Below are positions 24,676 to 35,366 of a stretch of 64,000 bases of DNA, piece by piece. This stretch comes from Elmis aenea (lineage: Eukaryota; Arthropoda; Insecta; Coleoptera; Elmidae). Positions within the stretch are counted from its first letter, which is position 1. Every line of letters begins with the position of its first letter. Position numbers and translations under genes: made by a program. The DNA lies in contig OX393578.1 in NCBI GenBank assembly GCA_947652605.1, positions 41,049,470-41,113,469 of the forward strand. Direction: 5' to 3'. The notes beneath the pieces were generated by a model. The model was not told the DNA's origin and did no database searches. It was given only the letters and a program-made list of their open reading frames with translations.

Positions 24676-24936
24676 CAGGGCTCAAAACAGAAAAAAAAAT
24701 GGTTACCGGTTTACGGAAATCAAAAAACCTTTTTTTTTTCAGTAATGAGTTCTGGTAATCTAATCGCATTTAATAGAGATTTTGTATTTGTTAGAGTAAT
24801 TTTTATTAAAAAAAAAGATGTTAAAAAAAAACGCGTTTTAACTATTTTGGTTTAAGGTTACCGTTCACTTTTACGGACCAAAAATAACGGTTAACTGTTT
24901 TTTTAACCGTTTTTTTAAAACCGGTTTTTTGCCCTG
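24676..24936. mobile_element. hAT MITE with CCGGTT/GGTTAACC repeats, copy B
   Basis: The element begins CAGGGCTCAAAACAG and ends AAAACCGGTTTTTTGCCCTG. A perfect 8-bp duplication ATCATAAT lies at 24668-24675 and 24937-24944. It shares its ends and internal GGTTACCG and ACCGGTTTTT motifs with 6388-6785 but is shorter (261 bp). Confidence 0.82.
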
Positions 24937-25041
24937 ATCATAATGATTTATCCGTATTTAATTCAGTGTTTCATTTAGTACATGAAGAAAAAAAGTTATT
25001 TTTAGTTAGAAATATTTACAGTTATAAATGAGTCACTTATA

Positions 25042-25829
25042 TAGCGTCATTCAAAAAGTCTGCAACAAATGGAAAAGTTTCTTTTTAATTGATTTCTCAA
25101 AAAAATGTATTTCTGATAAACGTTGGTACATGGTCTAAAACTAATATTAAGATGAAAAAAGTTCAATAACAAGTCGCAGGACACTAGATTTTAGCGATTT
25201 TTGAAATATTCGGAAGAGTAAAGTTCCTTTATTTTAAGAGATACAAAACAAATTTTATGGGAAAGACTTATTTCAAACCTAAAAATAAGGGTAGATATAA
25301 ATTTTGACGCTCAAATTCCAATTTTTCGTTATTAAGAAATTTTAAGCACTTTACTCTTGAGGATATTTCAAAAATCGCTAATATCTAGTGTCCCATGACT
25401 TTTTATTGAACTTTTTTTCATCTTAATAATAGTTTTAGACACTGCACCAACTTTTATCACGGATAAAATTTTCTGAAAAAGCTATAATAAAAAATGTTTC
25501 CATTTGTTGCAGATTTTTTGAATGTTAACATTTTTTAAAAATTAAAAATTGGAATTTGTTCGTCAAAATTTAAATCTGGCCTTATTTTTAGTTTCTAAAT
25601 AACTCTTTCTCATATTTTTTTTTGTATCTCTTAAAATAAGGGCACTTTACTCTTGCGAATATTTCAAAAATCGCTAACATCAAGTGTCCTATGACTTTTC
25701 ATTAAACTTTTTTTTAATCTTAAAATTAGTTTTAGACCATGCACCAACTTTTATCAAGAATAAAATTTTCTGAGAAATCGATCATACATTTTTTTTTTAA
25801 TTTTGTTGCAGACTTTTTGAATGACGCTG
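25042..25829. mobile_element. Foldback element with three related arms (AGCGTCATTC ends)
   Basis: The left end TA-TAGCGTCATTCAAAAAGTC and right end GACTTTTTGAATGACGCTG-TA form long arms: 25047-25255 pairs with about 25616-25829. Between them, 25330-25523 is another inverted copy of the same arm, ending in GATTTTTTGAATGTTA. The block thus looks like one full 480-bp foldback joined to half of a second one. The TA flanks suggest a Tc1/mariner-type target. No coding capacity. Confidence 0.7.
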
Positions 25830-25831
25830 TA

Positions 25832-27015
25832 TAATTATCTAATAGTTTATCAAATCATAAAACAGATCAACTTAGTCATTGGAAAAGCACGCTATTTCCA
25901 AATGATTAATACTAGCCTTAATTATTTTTTTTGATTAAGCATGTTGCACTATTCAGTAAGACAAATTTGTTCAAAGTCTTTCGCCCACTCAAAATAACCC
26001 AAATCAATCTTTTCGCCTGCTGCCCTTTGGTTTAAGAGTATATATTTTTCTCCGACTTATTTTCGGTTACTTTCTACACTCATTTAAGTCCTACTGATAC
26101 AAATTCTGAAGTTTATTTGGTATAGGTTCTTTAATCTGCAATAACATCGCACCTCGCACTGAACTCTCAAGTTTACTACCGAAAGAAGCTGTGTGATCAA
26201 TTTCTCTCCCTCCAAGATTCCTACCCTCGTTAGGGATTAAACTTGCTACTATACGCCCTGTTTCACATTATTAGTTTCATCTAGACAGCTTTAGTGTTAT
26301 AAATATTGGAGATTTTATTTCTGGCAACCATTCCACAGAATTAGTTGCTCCTTAACTTGTGCATTTATCATGTAAAAATAAGGAACTAGTTTTCTGCAAG
26401 TCCTTAAGTTAATCGCGCTCAGATTTCTATGTTACTGTGAGAACATTAGGTCTTCTATGCTATTTCACTTTACCAAAATTGTAACCCTCAAATTTCTAAA
26501 TTAAATTATTATTGTGAGGTACGGAAATACGCAAGGCTTATTTTGAAGGATTTGCAATTTAATCCTTTGTTACTGAAGTGTTTAAGATCTTCCTTTCAAC
26601 GATCTTATGTTATTATTCTGAGAAAATTTTAATGAATAGGTACACGATGCACATTAACGTGCTTCTTTGTCAAATTTATTTCGTACATTAGTAGGTTCCC
26701 TTCCTGTAGGTACCAAATTAATACTGCTTTAAGGCACTAAAAAAAAAGGGCAGCAAAGAATAAATTTTAATAATATTCCTGTGCTAATAGTAAAAAATCT
26801 AGAAATACACATATCTTAAAATGTAATATTTTCGAATTTTATATACAAAATCACAGGAATAATAATTGATAAAAAAACATTTAAAAATGGTAAATTTTCA
26901 AACACACATTTGCAACCATTTATCAAGTTGACATTTAGCATGCTGATTAAAATCAAATTGAATACATTATTGTCAAACAGATTATTATTAATATTCAAGA
27001 CAGTTTTTTTTAAAT
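25832..27015. other. No recognisable feature
   Basis: Mostly unique-looking AT-rich DNA. The 60-codon minus frame at 26816-26998 is Asn/Ile/Leu-rich and lacks motifs. Confidence 0.3.
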
Positions 27016-27541
27016 CTATATATATATATATAAAAGAGCTTGTTTGTGTGTTTGTTTGTTTGTTCGCTATAGAATCCTAGGTCCGTTGACCGATCGGGAC
27101 CAAATTTTGCACAGTTACTATTTAGGACCTTGCAGATCTAACGCCAAACTTTAAGTACAAGCACATATTACCAATTTAAAAAAAAATAAAAAATTACTTG
27201 GACGGGATTCGATCTTACGTCGGCAAATACCTGGTCAAAACACGATACGGCGCGGTGTATTTCTTAAGTAAAGATTGTTTTGTATACAATTAGTAATAAA
27301 TGTACATGAAGTATTATTTTTATTAGTACATTTTTAATTGAAACGACGAAAGAAAATAAATTTGAGTTATTATTCAATTTTTAAGCAATAAATAGTTATT
27401 TTTTAATGAATTATAAGAAAATGAAAAGATGATTGATCAGAGTATGTCATTTGTGTATGATTTGAAATTATTGGGCTTATTCAAGTTAAAAAAGTAATTA
27501 AAATTGTAATCGCCCGTGCAACGCCGGGTAAATCATCTTGT
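27016..27541. mobile_element. Non-autonomous Helitron/Helentron-like element
   Basis: The stretch starts with a TATATATATATA run and AAAAGAGCTTG, then has GTTCGCTATAGAATCCTAGG and GACCGATCGGGACCAAATTTTGCAC. It ends CGCCCGTGCAACGCCGGGTAAATC. The microsatellite start, the GACCGATCGGGACC-AAATTTTGC block and the GCAACGCCGGGTA 3' block form a layout seen in many arthropod non-autonomous Helitron-like elements (family knowledge). No inverted termini or target duplication were found, as expected. No coding capacity. Confidence 0.6.
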
Positions 27542-28326
27542 AATTAATATTTGTATGAATTGTCAAATCTATTTTTTGTATAAATAATGGTGACAAACTT
27601 GATTAAGCCTTAATACACTCAGTTTCAAATAAGGAATATTTTAATTACCTTCATTTTTTGGTGCATAAATATGCAGGGCGTTTCATTGAGACCGTGCATT
27701 AAAAATATAAGAAAAATTAAAAGGATTAATTATCTGAAATTTTGGTTATGATCATAATGGCATATGATCGGTTTAATGAAAATATTTTTAAGATGGCACC
27801 ACCTCCGAAAATACCGGAAAATGACATCTACTTTCTAATTTCAAATACAATAGTTTATTTTTTATTGCATTTTTGGATTTAACACGTTATTGTAGAGGGA
27901 CTTTTGATTGCATTCTCTATGCCTAAGTGCAGACGTTTTTTTTAGATTTTTGGACTTTTTTGAAATTTTTTAATTTTCATCGTAATGCCTAACATTATCG
28001 ATGCATTACTTACGGGGTGTCCAAAATGTAATTTTCTTTTAATGCAACTTCAGACCACTCAAACTTGTTTTTTTCCAATACAATGCCCAATTTTGTTTTC
28101 ACTTTCTAATGCAAAATTAGATTCTGCATTAATCTGTATTAGCGTTTCCTATACCTATCTGCAATAATTTTCGAGTTATTAAGAATTTTTTATAAAGTTA
28201 AGAGAAAATTTTGAAATAGTAAGCCTTGGAAATGACAACAAATGCCAACATTAATAACGTTGTAAGTGAACTATTGAAATAACGGACAATGCATAAAGCA
28301 ACCACGAAATTTGAAACCGAATAGGT
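27542..28326. other. No gene; possible repeat ends
   Basis: The stretch contains GCAGGGCGTTTCATTGAGACC near 27674 and TACGGGGTGTCCAAAATG near 28012. Both resemble diverged ends of the CAGGGTG family but do not pair convincingly. The 60-codon frame at 27985-28167 is not supported as a gene. Confidence 0.3.
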
Positions 28327-28335
28327 CAAGAAAAG

Positions 28336-28500
28336 AGGTCCGTGAAGTTGGCACGCCACTTACTTAATTGGCCGTATCTCGGCAACCCGTTGAGCAAATT
28401 AAAAAAATTTTAGGGCGCATTTGGGCGCATATTGGGCGCTAAAGGATGAGACTAATTTAAAAATTTGCGCCGATGGTTGGCGTGCCAACTTCACGGACCT
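28336..28500. mobile_element. 165-bp MITE with 23-bp perfect inverted ends and 9-bp duplication
   Basis: The left end AGGTCCGTGAAGTTGGCACG… (23 bp) matches the reverse complement of the right end without mismatch. The element is flanked by identical 9-bp copies of CAAGAAAAG at 28327-28335 and 28501-28509. A 9-bp duplication points to a Mutator-like or Merlin-type transposase rather than hAT (8 bp); the family cannot be settled here. The perfect ends suggest recent insertion. Confidence 0.8.
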
Positions 28501-28566
28501 CAAGAAAAGGCCATTAGAATATTTTAGGACCGACAAATAACTAAAAATGCGAAAGTTAAAATTTAC

Positions 28567-29044
28567 CAGTAATGGATAATGTTTTAAATCGTTACGTTAT
28601 TGTATAACGTGATTTATTATTTGTTTTTATTACATAACGGTAAAAATACCATTAAAATAATGAATTGGTATGTTATATAACGTTATAAAACGTTACATAA
28701 ATAATGATAAATTTATAAAAATAATTTTTATTTGTAGCTCTGATATTATATTTGGGGTCTGTAAAATGTAAACTTTTAAAATGGTACAAAATTACGTTAA
28801 GATATTTTATTTTTATTTTCATTTTTAAAATACAACAAAATATATCTTCTAAAAATATAAGGACGCTGTATTGAAATTTAATTTATAGAGAATAACGATA
28901 CAAAATAACTTTTAATGGAACGTCATTGGTTATTAAAACGTTATATACGTTATAAAAATATCGTTACGTTATTGTATTAGAAAATACAATTGAATCGTTA
29001 TTATAATGTTATCGGGTATCGTTACGTTACATTTTCCATCCCTG
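28567..29044. mobile_element. hAT MITE with CGTTACGTTAT repeats
   Basis: The left end is CAGTAATGGATAATGT and the right end in reverse complement is CAGGGATGGAAAATGTAACG. A perfect 8-bp duplication AAATTTAC lies at 28559-28566 and 29045-29052. Subterminal parts are filled with AACGTTATA and CGTTACGTTA repeats in both orientations. Length is 478 bp; non-coding. Confidence 0.82.
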
Positions 29045-29052
29045 AAATTTAC

Positions 29053-29640
29053 AAAACAATAGTCGAAATTGTCAGTACAAACGGATCAAGGTGATAAAGA
29101 TCGAACTGGCGACAAAGCTGTGGCTGTATAAGAACCAACAAGAAGGGAAACAAAAATATACGATATGAAATGGTTGTGGATGTAGACATATAGTCAATGA
29201 AACTCAAAAGATTAAGATGGTATAGGTACATACAAAGAATGAATGAAGACAGCTCGCCCAAACAAATTTGGAGTGGGTGGCGCTAGAGGTGGGCGATATA
29301 TCGATCTTTCGATATTCTGTTATATCGATAAGTATTCCGATATATCGATATTTCGTGGTATGGTCACCAGCCTCTTTTTTTCAGTTTGTTACTAACTTTT
29401 TTAGCTTCCCGCCCCTTTTACATCGACATTTTGATAAATCGATATAATTTCGATATCTATAAGCGACATCGAATTTTCGATATCGCCCATCCCTAGGTGG
29501 CGCCATTTGTAAGAATAAGAGACCGACCAAAAAGAAATTGGGGTCACAAAGTAAAGGAAGCAATGACTGAAAAAAATTTAACTGAAGATGATTAGAAAGA
29601 CAGGCAAATATGAAAGCTAAAAAGCGAGAGACGGCGACTG
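29053..29640 (+). pseudogene. LINE (non-LTR) C-terminal remnant, interrupted by a MITE
   Basis: The plus strand encodes RLRWYRYIQRMNEDSSPKQI just before the MITE, and RDRPKRNWGHKVKEAMTE followed by LTEDD and KLKSERRRLS after it (with stops). The order RLRW-GH-QRM, then a GRP-RW-like block, then an Arg-rich end is the usual C-terminal tail of insect LINE pol proteins. Removing the MITE and one duplication copy rejoins the segment, though a shift remains. It is an old dead fragment. Confidence 0.55.
29284..29495. mobile_element. hAT MITE with ATCGATAT repeats
   Basis: The ends read TAGAGGTGGGCGATATATCG on the left and, in reverse complement, TAGGGATGGGCGATATCG on the right. A perfect 8-bp duplication GGTGGCGC lies at 29276-29283 and 29496-29503. 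The body consists of TATCGATA-type palindromes. It is inserted in a LINE remnant. Confidence 0.85.
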
Positions 29641-32290
29641 TCGTAATCCAACTCGCATATAGATATATTTTGAATCACTAATTATTTAATTTTTAGTTTT
29701 TATTTTTATTAATGAAACAAAAATTAAGCCGTCTTAGTACTTAGTAAATAGTAAGATTATTGATATTTTTGTTTTTATTTAGCAATAACCACATTTTTCG
29801 GTTAGGTCTATTAGGTTTATATTTTTGCACATGCGTCAACTATGTACTAAGAAATGTATCAACCGCTGCTAGAACGCGTTAACGACACGCCTAACTGGAA
29901 TGACATTTGTGTCTGTTGGGTTCATAGAAATATGGACACCGCAAGCGTCAACATCTTAAGAAACCAGTGCTACATAGGGTTGAGAGGGCGATGCATAGCT
30001 AGCAAAGGCTACGTTAGTTGTAAACAGCGCATGCGTGTAATAATCCCAACGCTAGTTCATGCTTTTATTCATGTACTATTTTGACCTTCCGCAAACGAAT
30101 CAAAAAGTTGCCAGAGCGCAGCTGGAACAGCGGACTAACCATCTGGTGAACCATCAGAAACGTTGTTGGAACGCGATATCAATACTGCGCAGAATCCTGA
30201 TACTACATGATATAGTAAACAGCGCTGCTGCAACAAACCTAATAACTAGCAAAACTTAACTTTTAACGCTGCATTGTAGATGTAGAAGTGTATACAATTT
30301 ACAGAGTAAAAACAACTAATTTTTGTTGTTGTTTTCGTTCAATATACTAATAACTACGTAACTTACAGTAGTAAAACAAATACTTGCCATAATTTCTGGT
30401 AAATTAAATGATTCGAGTGTTTATTGACATGAAATTATCAGTGATTGTTACCATTAATTAAACCACAGTAATTCCACGCAAAGTATAATTCACACAGATA
30501 GTGTTGACATTGTCTAAGAGGAAATCCCCCGAGTTTGTAGGGTGTTCCATAAAATAAGGAATTTCGTGTATTCTCGTTGTGTGGCATGTCATGCCCTAAT
30601 ATACATTAACTTCATCGGTACCACTTCAACGTACGTGACTTCATTTTCAACAAACGACGCTAGCTCAAAATAAAAATTCGTAAACATTGGCATTTTTGAA
30701 ATATCTTATTCGGGTCGGAGTGCTATGCTGCACACATACTTATGACTCGTATTAACAACGCTATATGGCTCTTTTCATGCAAAATAATATGATTACCATT
30801 ATATAATCGCCGCTAAGGCTAAAGCAATTTAAATTTGGAATTTAGGAACGTCTTCCAACTTCGAAATATACAAATCCCTTTCACGTTGAGTCATAATATA
30901 TTCGGTATATTCAAGGATTATCTCGTGTTTTTATATTTCTGCACATATTTCATGTGTGATAAAAAAAAATGGAATAACAGAAAGATGGGAATAAAGCATC
31001 AGATTAAGGGCTTGCTGAGTTCACACATTAAAAGTGATTACATGCGAAATTTTAATTAACGTAGCTTGCACGTAAAGTGATAGTGCGCGTTGGATCCATA
31101 AAGCAAGCTTGGTGAAACGTTATGTTGAAAATTCATTTTCTAGAATTTTGTTCAGTTGATTGTCACTATTCTTTACAGCACAGATCGTTCAGGAAACATC
31201 CAATACTATTTACAGCGTCTATAGAATACAGAATGTAACAAAATAGAAACTGAAGATGTTATCAAGACAGAAATACACCACAGAACCACTACGATAATTA
31301 TTGTTACAATTTCCGGAAATTATAACTATTTCAACTAACAAATTGTATTTTATATGTGTAACAGCTTTTACCTTTTTCTAAGTTTTATTAAAGACTTTTG
31401 GATGCTACGCAAGTTTCCTGGAAATCTTTTACATTATACTACAGTTCGTTTTTTTTTGTTGGAATTTATTCCAATTCTTTTTAAATCTATTTTATTGTCC
31501 TATCCGTGCCTCCCTTTATCGATTTAAAGTGAACAGAATGACAAATGAATTCTCGGCGAGACTGATGTCTACCATATTAAATAGCATGTTGTTTATCTTC
31601 GTAACGATGTCAGAAAAGTCAATTATTTTGGAAAATGGGAGGCTCCACTTTATGGTTTTTGGCCTAATCCATTTTACGAGCTGTCACGTAAATAAAATAT
31701 AAAAATCTTGCGAACTTGATCCCTATAAAAGGTGAAAGTAAAATATTATCCACGTTAATATGATGTTTTAAGGCAAGTGTTATAGATTCTATTTTTGGCG
31801 AAAACCACACCAAGTTTTTGACGATCATAGTTTCCTGAGATACGAAGCAAACTTAAAGTTGTATATTGAACGCGTAGGAGGCAACTACTTACTTCAATAA
31901 CAAACACAAAAACAAAACAAATTTTACTTTTCTCGAAACGTAGCACCTCATGATATTTTTGCCTATGATTTTGGTTATTGTCTTACCCTTCAAATAATTC
32001 GAGTTTGACCTACATGTACATCGATTGTCAAAAATTACCAGAAAATAACTAACCAAAATTACTAGCATTTTATTCTTTAAGCTTTAGCGACCGTTGTCCA
32101 TTTTACAATGTACGTTTCCAGGTTTGGAAGAGACCAAGAGTACATGACCGAAACGTCAACACGTAACCAAAGAAGACGCGGTTCCAAACTGGGGAACGAA
32201 GATTGTAACAAAATTACTAGTATTTTCCCCTCGTTTCATTTTTTTTTTCTAAGCAAAAATTTGTGAATCAGCACACAGCCTTGCCAAATA
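29641..32290. other. No recognisable gene
   Basis: AT-rich DNA. A TAGGGTGTTCCATAAAATAAGG end near 30538 may be a solo end of a CAGGGTG-type repeat. CCGAAACGTCAACACG near 32150 is a motif often seen in dispersed arthropod repeats. The frames at 29854-30084, 30059-30259, 30835-31059 and 31755-31946 show no domain and are not called. Confidence 0.3.
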
Positions 32291-32292
32291 TA

Positions 32293-32841
32293 CAGGGTGT
32301 CCCAAATTCGAGTAAACGCATGGGGGTCTCGCTTATCTTAAAGCTACGAGGTCGGTTAAATTAGGGCAAAGTTGACAAATTAGATACCTACTCATCAAAT
32401 ATCTGCAAAGAAAATTTTCATAGGTGTCTTAGTTCTTAGTTCAAAAGTTATTCAAGAAAAACTGAAAAAATTGATTTTCGTTTTTTTGCCCACTTTCCTA
32501 AATTCTTTAAGACATCGACAATCTGGAAGCACTTCTCCATGGCAACTTCTTACGCTTTATATTTTGACATAACATAAAATTTCTAATAACGTTTCGTCTC
32601 TTGAGAAACATCAACTTCTTTTTTTTAAATACGGCGAAAAAAATTTAATTAGAAAATAGGGCAAAAACACGAAACTCTATTTTTTGTTTTTCTTGAACAA
32701 CTTTTGAACTAAGACAGCTATGATTTTTTTGCAGATATTTGATGAGTATCTTATTTGCCAACATTGCCCTAATTTAACCGACCTCGTAGCTCTTAAGATA
32801 AGCGAGATCCCCATGCATTTACTCGAATTTTGAACACCCTG
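32293..32841. mobile_element. Complete CAGGGTG foldback element with TA flanks
   Basis: The ends are TA-CAGGGTGTCCCAAATTCGAG on the left and CTCGAATTTTGAACACCCTG-TA on the right. Inverted arms extend about 170 bp, including GCTTATCTTAAAGCTACGAG and GACCTCGTAGCTCTTAAGAT, and the ATTTGATGAGTA/TACTCATCAAAT blocks. The TA duplication fits a Tc1/mariner-type transposase. There is no coding capacity. This is the best-preserved member of the family in the window. Confidence 0.82.
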
Positions 32842-32843
32842 TA

Positions 32844-34539
32844 TAGTAATATTATAACATTTTTTCTTGCCGTGACGTATAAATCATGGAAGAATAGAAT
32901 GTAATTTTTGATTGGCCGCCATTCTAAAGTGTTATTATCTTTAAAAACTTTTATGTAAATACTTTAAATATTCTCTTCTTGGCATAAAAATCATTATTAA
33001 TTATCACTGATAATGGTATTCAAACCATTGAATTTATATAGTTGTTATGATAAAAGTTTGGCATGTATTAAACCGTGAAATAAGGAGGAAATTAGAAATA
33101 ACTCTAATATAAAAAAATCCGCTACCCATTATACGATCTACCTTTTAACGTTTTCGTGCAAATAGTTAAAAACTGGTGAAGTTTAAAAAAGATTCAAAAG
33201 CAACAGTTTGGTTTCTTCTTTAATATAATTTCAATAATTTAGGTTATTATGCAATTTCAAATCCTTGATGCTTTATATTCGTTTTTTATTCATATTGTTA
33301 AATGATTTTTGTTACTACAAATCAATGAACAGCGGAAGGAACATTTTCCAAGTAAACTAATAAGGACAAATGGGAGTTGCGTGCATTATTTTCAGCTGGA
33401 ATGTAGACAGACAAGCTAAAATTAACGTCATCGATCTTCCAAAGACCATAAGAATTTCGACGCGTTTTATATAGGCTTTTAACGTAACAATAACCTTATT
33501 CTGGGTCAAAAGCGGAGAGATTCTGTAATACCCTATCCTTACAGCTACTCTTTGTAAAGAGTCTTGTGATTTTCATTTAAAAATAAACAGGCCAGGCGTA
33601 AATTCAAAAATGTCTTTTCAAGGGGATTTTACTGCAACATGAAAAATAAATGAAAAGAAACACAGAATTTACTCTAGATCATATTTAAACACATAGGTTG
33701 ATTAAAAATTGTTTTACTTAGTATTTTTTGCCTTTGCCTATTTACTTTATAATTAGCTTACAATATTTACTATTACGTAACTATTAACTGTCCTCTCTTG
33801 TTAACAAGATTTTTTTTTGAATTCGTAGCATACTACGACCTTACATGTGTTGTAAATGTAACATTATATTATCGTTATCTAAACATATTTGAAAGATAAA
33901 ATTCTGTATAAAAAATTAATTTAAAAAAAGTCGTAACCTGCTAGAAAATCCATTTAATAACTTTCCGTTTGCATAATATTTCAGGATTGTAATAGCATGA
34001 ATTTCTTTTTTTAATTAAAATTAAATTAGATTAAAATAAATATGTAATTTTTTTTTAAATGACTTTAAAAGAACCAAAAACCGATAGAATTTTACCTACA
34101 AAACTTTGCTGTAATGGTTTGTAAATAAGACTTCTTTTATCGAAAATTGGAGGAAAGGATACAAACTGCATGCCCTATAGTTTGAAAGAAGCTCAGAACT
34201 CATAAAAATTTGAATTTTTTAAAATTCAAGGGGTGGCTCATGACACCCCATGGATTAAGCCACATGATAATAAAGTGCATATTTGATGCTCTACTGCAAA
34301 TTTAGCCCCCACAGTGTTTAAAAAAAAAACTGCCAATTTTTACCCATAGAATATCAAAAAATATATAAATCGCTGGTATTTCATTAAAAATTTGAATTTA
34401 CGGAATAAGCAGACTTAGCATAAGTACAATCATATTAACAGGTGTTGCATGACGTAACGGGCAAACTTAAGAAGCATGTTCCTTGAGTCAATTTAAGCAA
34501 AAAAGGTTATATAAAGAACACATAGTCCAAAACTCGATG
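32844..34539. other. No recognisable feature
   Basis: AT-rich DNA without a supported gene, tandem repeat or transposon end. Confidence 0.3.
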
Positions 34540-35364
34540 GTTATCGAATTATAGACCTTTAAAGTTTATAAAACAAAAGGCAAATTTTAACATTAAAAAG
34601 TATGAAATACCGCTTTTATCTTCTAAAATATTGATTTAACGACAAAGTGTTTTCTATAAAAGATGCATGGCTATCTTTTCTGCGCCTTATGGTGTACTCG
34701 ATTTTGTTTTGTTTTTTACGGTTTATTTGCTATGGCAACCAAGCTACTTATTTTAAATAGAACATCCTGCATATTATTATATTTTTGGATTTTTCTTTAA
34801 ATGTACTTTATAAAATGTTAAAGGTCATATAGGCCTAAAATTAACCGTTTTCGAGTGATTAATTTTTTTCCCGAAAATTTGGAGCGATGTAGTTCTTTCA
34901 AAAATTTTCAATATTTAAGAAATGTGTGGTGACAACCGAAATTCGTTTGGAAGTTATGCCTTTTATAACTGTGTACACGATTTGTATAATTTAAAATTTT
35001 TAAATATAATTTGTTGCAAATCGCTCAAAATTTTCGGGAAAAAAATTAATTACTCGAAAACGGTTAATTTTAGGCCTATATGACCTTTCACATTTTATAA
35101 AGTACATTTAAAGACAAATCCAAAAATGTAATAATATACGGGGTGTTCTATTTAAAATAACTAGCTTGGTTGCCATAGCAAATAAACTGTAAAAAACAAA
35201 ACAAAATCGAGTACACCATAAGGCGTAGAAAAGATAGCCATGCATCTTTATATAAAACATTTTGTCGTTGAATCAATATTTTAGAAGATAAAAGCGGTAT
35301 TTCATACTTTTTTATATTACAATTTACTTTTTTTAAATAAACTTTAAAGGTCTGTAACTCGATG
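34540..35364. repeat. Large imperfect palindrome, ~345-bp arms
   Basis: Bases about 34540-34886 are the inverted copy of about 35016-35364, with a spacer near 130 bp. Paired blocks include GTATGAAATACCGCTTTTAT, GATAGCCATGCATC, AACCAAGCTA…TTTTAAATAG, and TATAGGCCTAAAATTAACCG. Within each arm lies a degenerate CAGGGTG-type end (CATCCTG at about 34768, CGGGGTG at about 35138). The structure is therefore an inverted duplication spanning more than one repeat. The 79-codon minus frame at 35148-35387 is a shadow. Confidence 0.8.
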
Positions 35365-35366
35365 TA

